From NCBI GenBank assembly GCA_003242255.1, contig QGUT01000076.1, positions 1-7,213 of the forward strand: a stretch of 7,213 bases of DNA. The letters are read 5' to 3'. A program made the translations under genes and the position numbers. Source of the stretch: Bacillota bacterium. Lineage in GTDB: Bacteria > Bacillota > Thermosediminibacteria > Thermosediminibacterales > Thermosediminibacteraceae. Of this stretch, positions 6,266 through 7,213 are shown piece after piece (position 1 is the stretch's first letter; each line of letters starts with the position of its first letter). A model generated the notes under the pieces. It was not told where the DNA came from, did no database searches, and saw nothing but the letters and a program-made list of their open reading frames with translations.

Positions 6266-6282
6266 TACGGCTTAATTTTTTT
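6241..6282 (+). other. Terminator-like hairpin upstream of flaG
   Basis: AGCCG (6248-6252) pairs with CGGCT (6268-6272). Beyond a small internal loop, AAATT (6241-6245) can pair with AATTT (6274-6278). A run of seven T (6276-6282) follows, and an A-rich run lies on the other side, so the element could end transcription on either strand. No gene on either strand obviously needs it here. Confidence 0.35.
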
Positions 6283-6332
6283 GTTTTCTTCTTCGATATT
6301 AATGGTAAAAGAAAACTCAAAGGGTGAAAATT

Positions 6333-6689
6333 ATGCGAATAGAAAGTTTGAAGAGCATCGATATTCCCTTTAAGTCTAAGGAAACGGCGGTGAGCAGCGA
6401 GAATTTAAAAAAGAGTCCGGAACCCCAGAGGGCCGTTGCGGATGCCCCGGCGGGTAAATTTACGGAGAATGACATAAAAATTCTGGCGGAGGATTTGAAG
6501 GATTTCGCCATAGAAATAAAAAACACCCGTTTCGAGTTTTCCGTTCACGAAGAGACCAGGAGGGTCATAGTACGGATTTACGACAAAGAGACCGATGAAC
6601 TCCTGAGCGAAATACCTCCGGAAAAGTTTTTAGACCTAATTGCCAACATATGGAAGCAAGTAGGTTTGATCATAGATAAAAGAGTATGA
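6333..6689 (+). CDS. flaG: Flagellar protein FlaG
   Basis: A 118-residue protein of the FlaG family, found next to fliD in many flagellated Firmicutes; its role in controlling filament length or assembly is not well defined. The first 40 residues are polar and low in order. The conserved part runs from about 45 to the end: a helix (ILAEDLKDFAIEIKN), then TRFEFSVHEETRRVIVRIYD, DELLSEIPPEKFLDLIANIW and the terminal VGLIIDKRV, which together are the FlaG signature. ATG 6333 is chosen because AGGG (6321-6324) sits 8 bases upstream; an in-frame GTG at 6324 would overlap that site and has no ribosome site of its own. It is followed 21 bases later by fliD, so the two are surely co-transcribed. A sigma-28-like promoter candidate lies upstream. 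Confidence 0.92.
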   Translation: MRIESLKSIDIPFKSKETAVSSENLKKSPEPQRAVADAPAGKFTENDIKILAEDLKDFAIEIKNTRFEFSVHEETRRVIVRIYDKETDELLSEIPPEKFLDLIANIWKQVGLIIDKRV

Positions 6690-6710
6690 TTTTTATGGAA
6701 GGTGAAAAGT

Positions 6711-7213
6711 ATGGTTTCAAGCAACTTGAGGATAGGCGGCCTTGTCTCGGGAATAGACATAGACCAGATCGTTTCGGACCTGATGAAGGTAGAGCGCACG
6801 AGGGTTGACAAGCTTTACCAGCAAAAGCAGTTTTTAACGTGGCAGAAGGAAGACTATCGGAATGTAAACCTGAAGCTCAAGTCCCTCTACGATTTCGTGT
6901 TTAAGATGAGGCTGCAGGGGACTTATTTAAAGTATAAGACTATCGGCACTCTTGCCTCCGGCCTTTCGGCGGACAGTTTCTTCACCGCGACGGCCGGCGC
7001 TTCCGCAGTGGCGGGAGAGTATACCGTGAGTGTCAGGGAACTTGCCGAAAGCGCGGAACTCAAAAGCGCGGGCTCCCTATCGGGGCTCAGGGGCGAGGCG
7101 ATTACTGGACCGGTAAGTGTAGGACGCAATAACAACAAATTCATAATGGTAGTCGACGGCGTCGAAAAGACCGTTGAAATAGAGGCGAATAGCGAGGCGA
7201 ATAGCTATAATAT
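6711..7213 (+). CDS. fliD: Flagellar hook-associated protein 2 (filament cap) FliD, N-terminal part; 3' end outside window
   Basis: The reading frame is open from ATG 6711 to the end of the window (167 full codons), so only the N-terminal part is seen. GGAAGG (6697-6702) lies 8 bases upstream. FliD forms the cap at the filament tip under which flagellin subunits fold. The N-terminal signature IGGLVSGIDIDQIV (8-21) is followed by the helical segment LMKVERTRVDKLYQQKQFL and the conserved WQKEDYRNVNLKLKSLYDFV (about 45-64), which form the D0/D1 coiled-coil part. The stretch YTVSVRELAESAEL (about 105-118) begins the beta-rich domain and is typical of the family. Near the edge a short tandem duplication gives EANS twice (158-165). 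The pair flaG-fliD matches the usual late flagellar order, with fliS expected beyond the window. Confidence 0.95.
   Translation, partial: MVSSNLRIGGLVSGIDIDQIVSDLMKVERTRVDKLYQQKQFLTWQKEDYRNVNLKLKSLYDFVFKMRLQGTYLKYKTIGTLASGLSADSFFTATAGASAVAGEYTVSVRELAESAELKSAGSLSGLRGEAITGPVSVGRNNNKFIMVVDGVEKTVEIEANSEANSYN
7182..7205 (+). repeat. 12-base in-frame tandem duplication in fliD
   Basis: GAGGCGAATAGC is present twice in direct succession (7182-7193 and 7194-7205). Its length is four codons, so it adds EANS without breaking the frame. The perfect identity suggests a recent slippage event or a local variable site. Confidence 0.85.

Noticed and set aside
6324..6332. GTG 6324 as the start of flaG
   Set aside because: It would overlap the AGGG ribosome site that serves ATG 6333, and it adds only three residues.
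1..7213. CRISPR arrays, transposases, integrases, tRNA or rRNA genes
   Set aside because: I saw no spaced repeat series, transposase or integrase motifs, or RNA gene sequences on either strand.

Overview
The window looks like chromosomal DNA of an anaerobic, flagellated Firmicute of the class Clostridia, perhaps a thermophile of the Thermoanaerobacterales/Thermosediminibacterales kind. The evidence is AGGAGG-type ribosome sites with several TTG starts, the ula-type PTS with a PRD regulator, the oxygen-sensitive two-subunit class I fumarase, and the FlaG-FliD pair. The genus is inferred from protein style only and is not proven.

Layout: (1) Positions 1-3311, plus strand, hold a PTS operon: the C-terminal part of a PRD-type regulator ending in EIIB-like and EIIA domains, an ascorbate-family (UlaA-like) EIIC, a stand-alone UlaB-like EIIB, and a SIS-domain sugar-phosphate isomerase-like protein. 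It ends at a clear intrinsic terminator. (2) Positions 3341-6106, minus strand, hold a tight three-gene operon read right to left: fumarase alpha, fumarase beta and malic enzyme. It has its own terminator, back to back with the PTS one. (3) Positions 6107-6332 are a divergent intergenic region with a candidate promoter for the fumarase operon and a candidate sigma-28-like promoter plus hairpin facing the flagellar genes. (4) Positions 6333-7213, plus strand, hold flaG and the first 167 codons of fliD, which runs off the window. No gene-free stretch exceeds 300 bases; the longest is the 226-base region upstream of flaG.

How the parts work together: in the PTS operon, phosphate should pass from HPr to an EIIA, then to UlaB-like Cys11, and on to the sugar moved by the EIIC; the SIS protein would handle the sugar phosphate. 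The only EIIA in view is fused to the regulator and closely resembles UlaC, so one protein may both phosphorylate the transporter and sense its activity. No ascorbate-degradation genes are visible, and two glutamines that I recall as substrate contacts in E. coli UlaA are not conserved, so the substrate is probably not ascorbate. The minus-strand operon converts fumarate to malate and then to pyruvate, CO2 and NAD(P)H. The flagellar pair belongs to filament assembly and capping.

I see no wholly new system. The best leads are the unassigned sugar specificity of the PTS operon and its regulator-borne EIIA.
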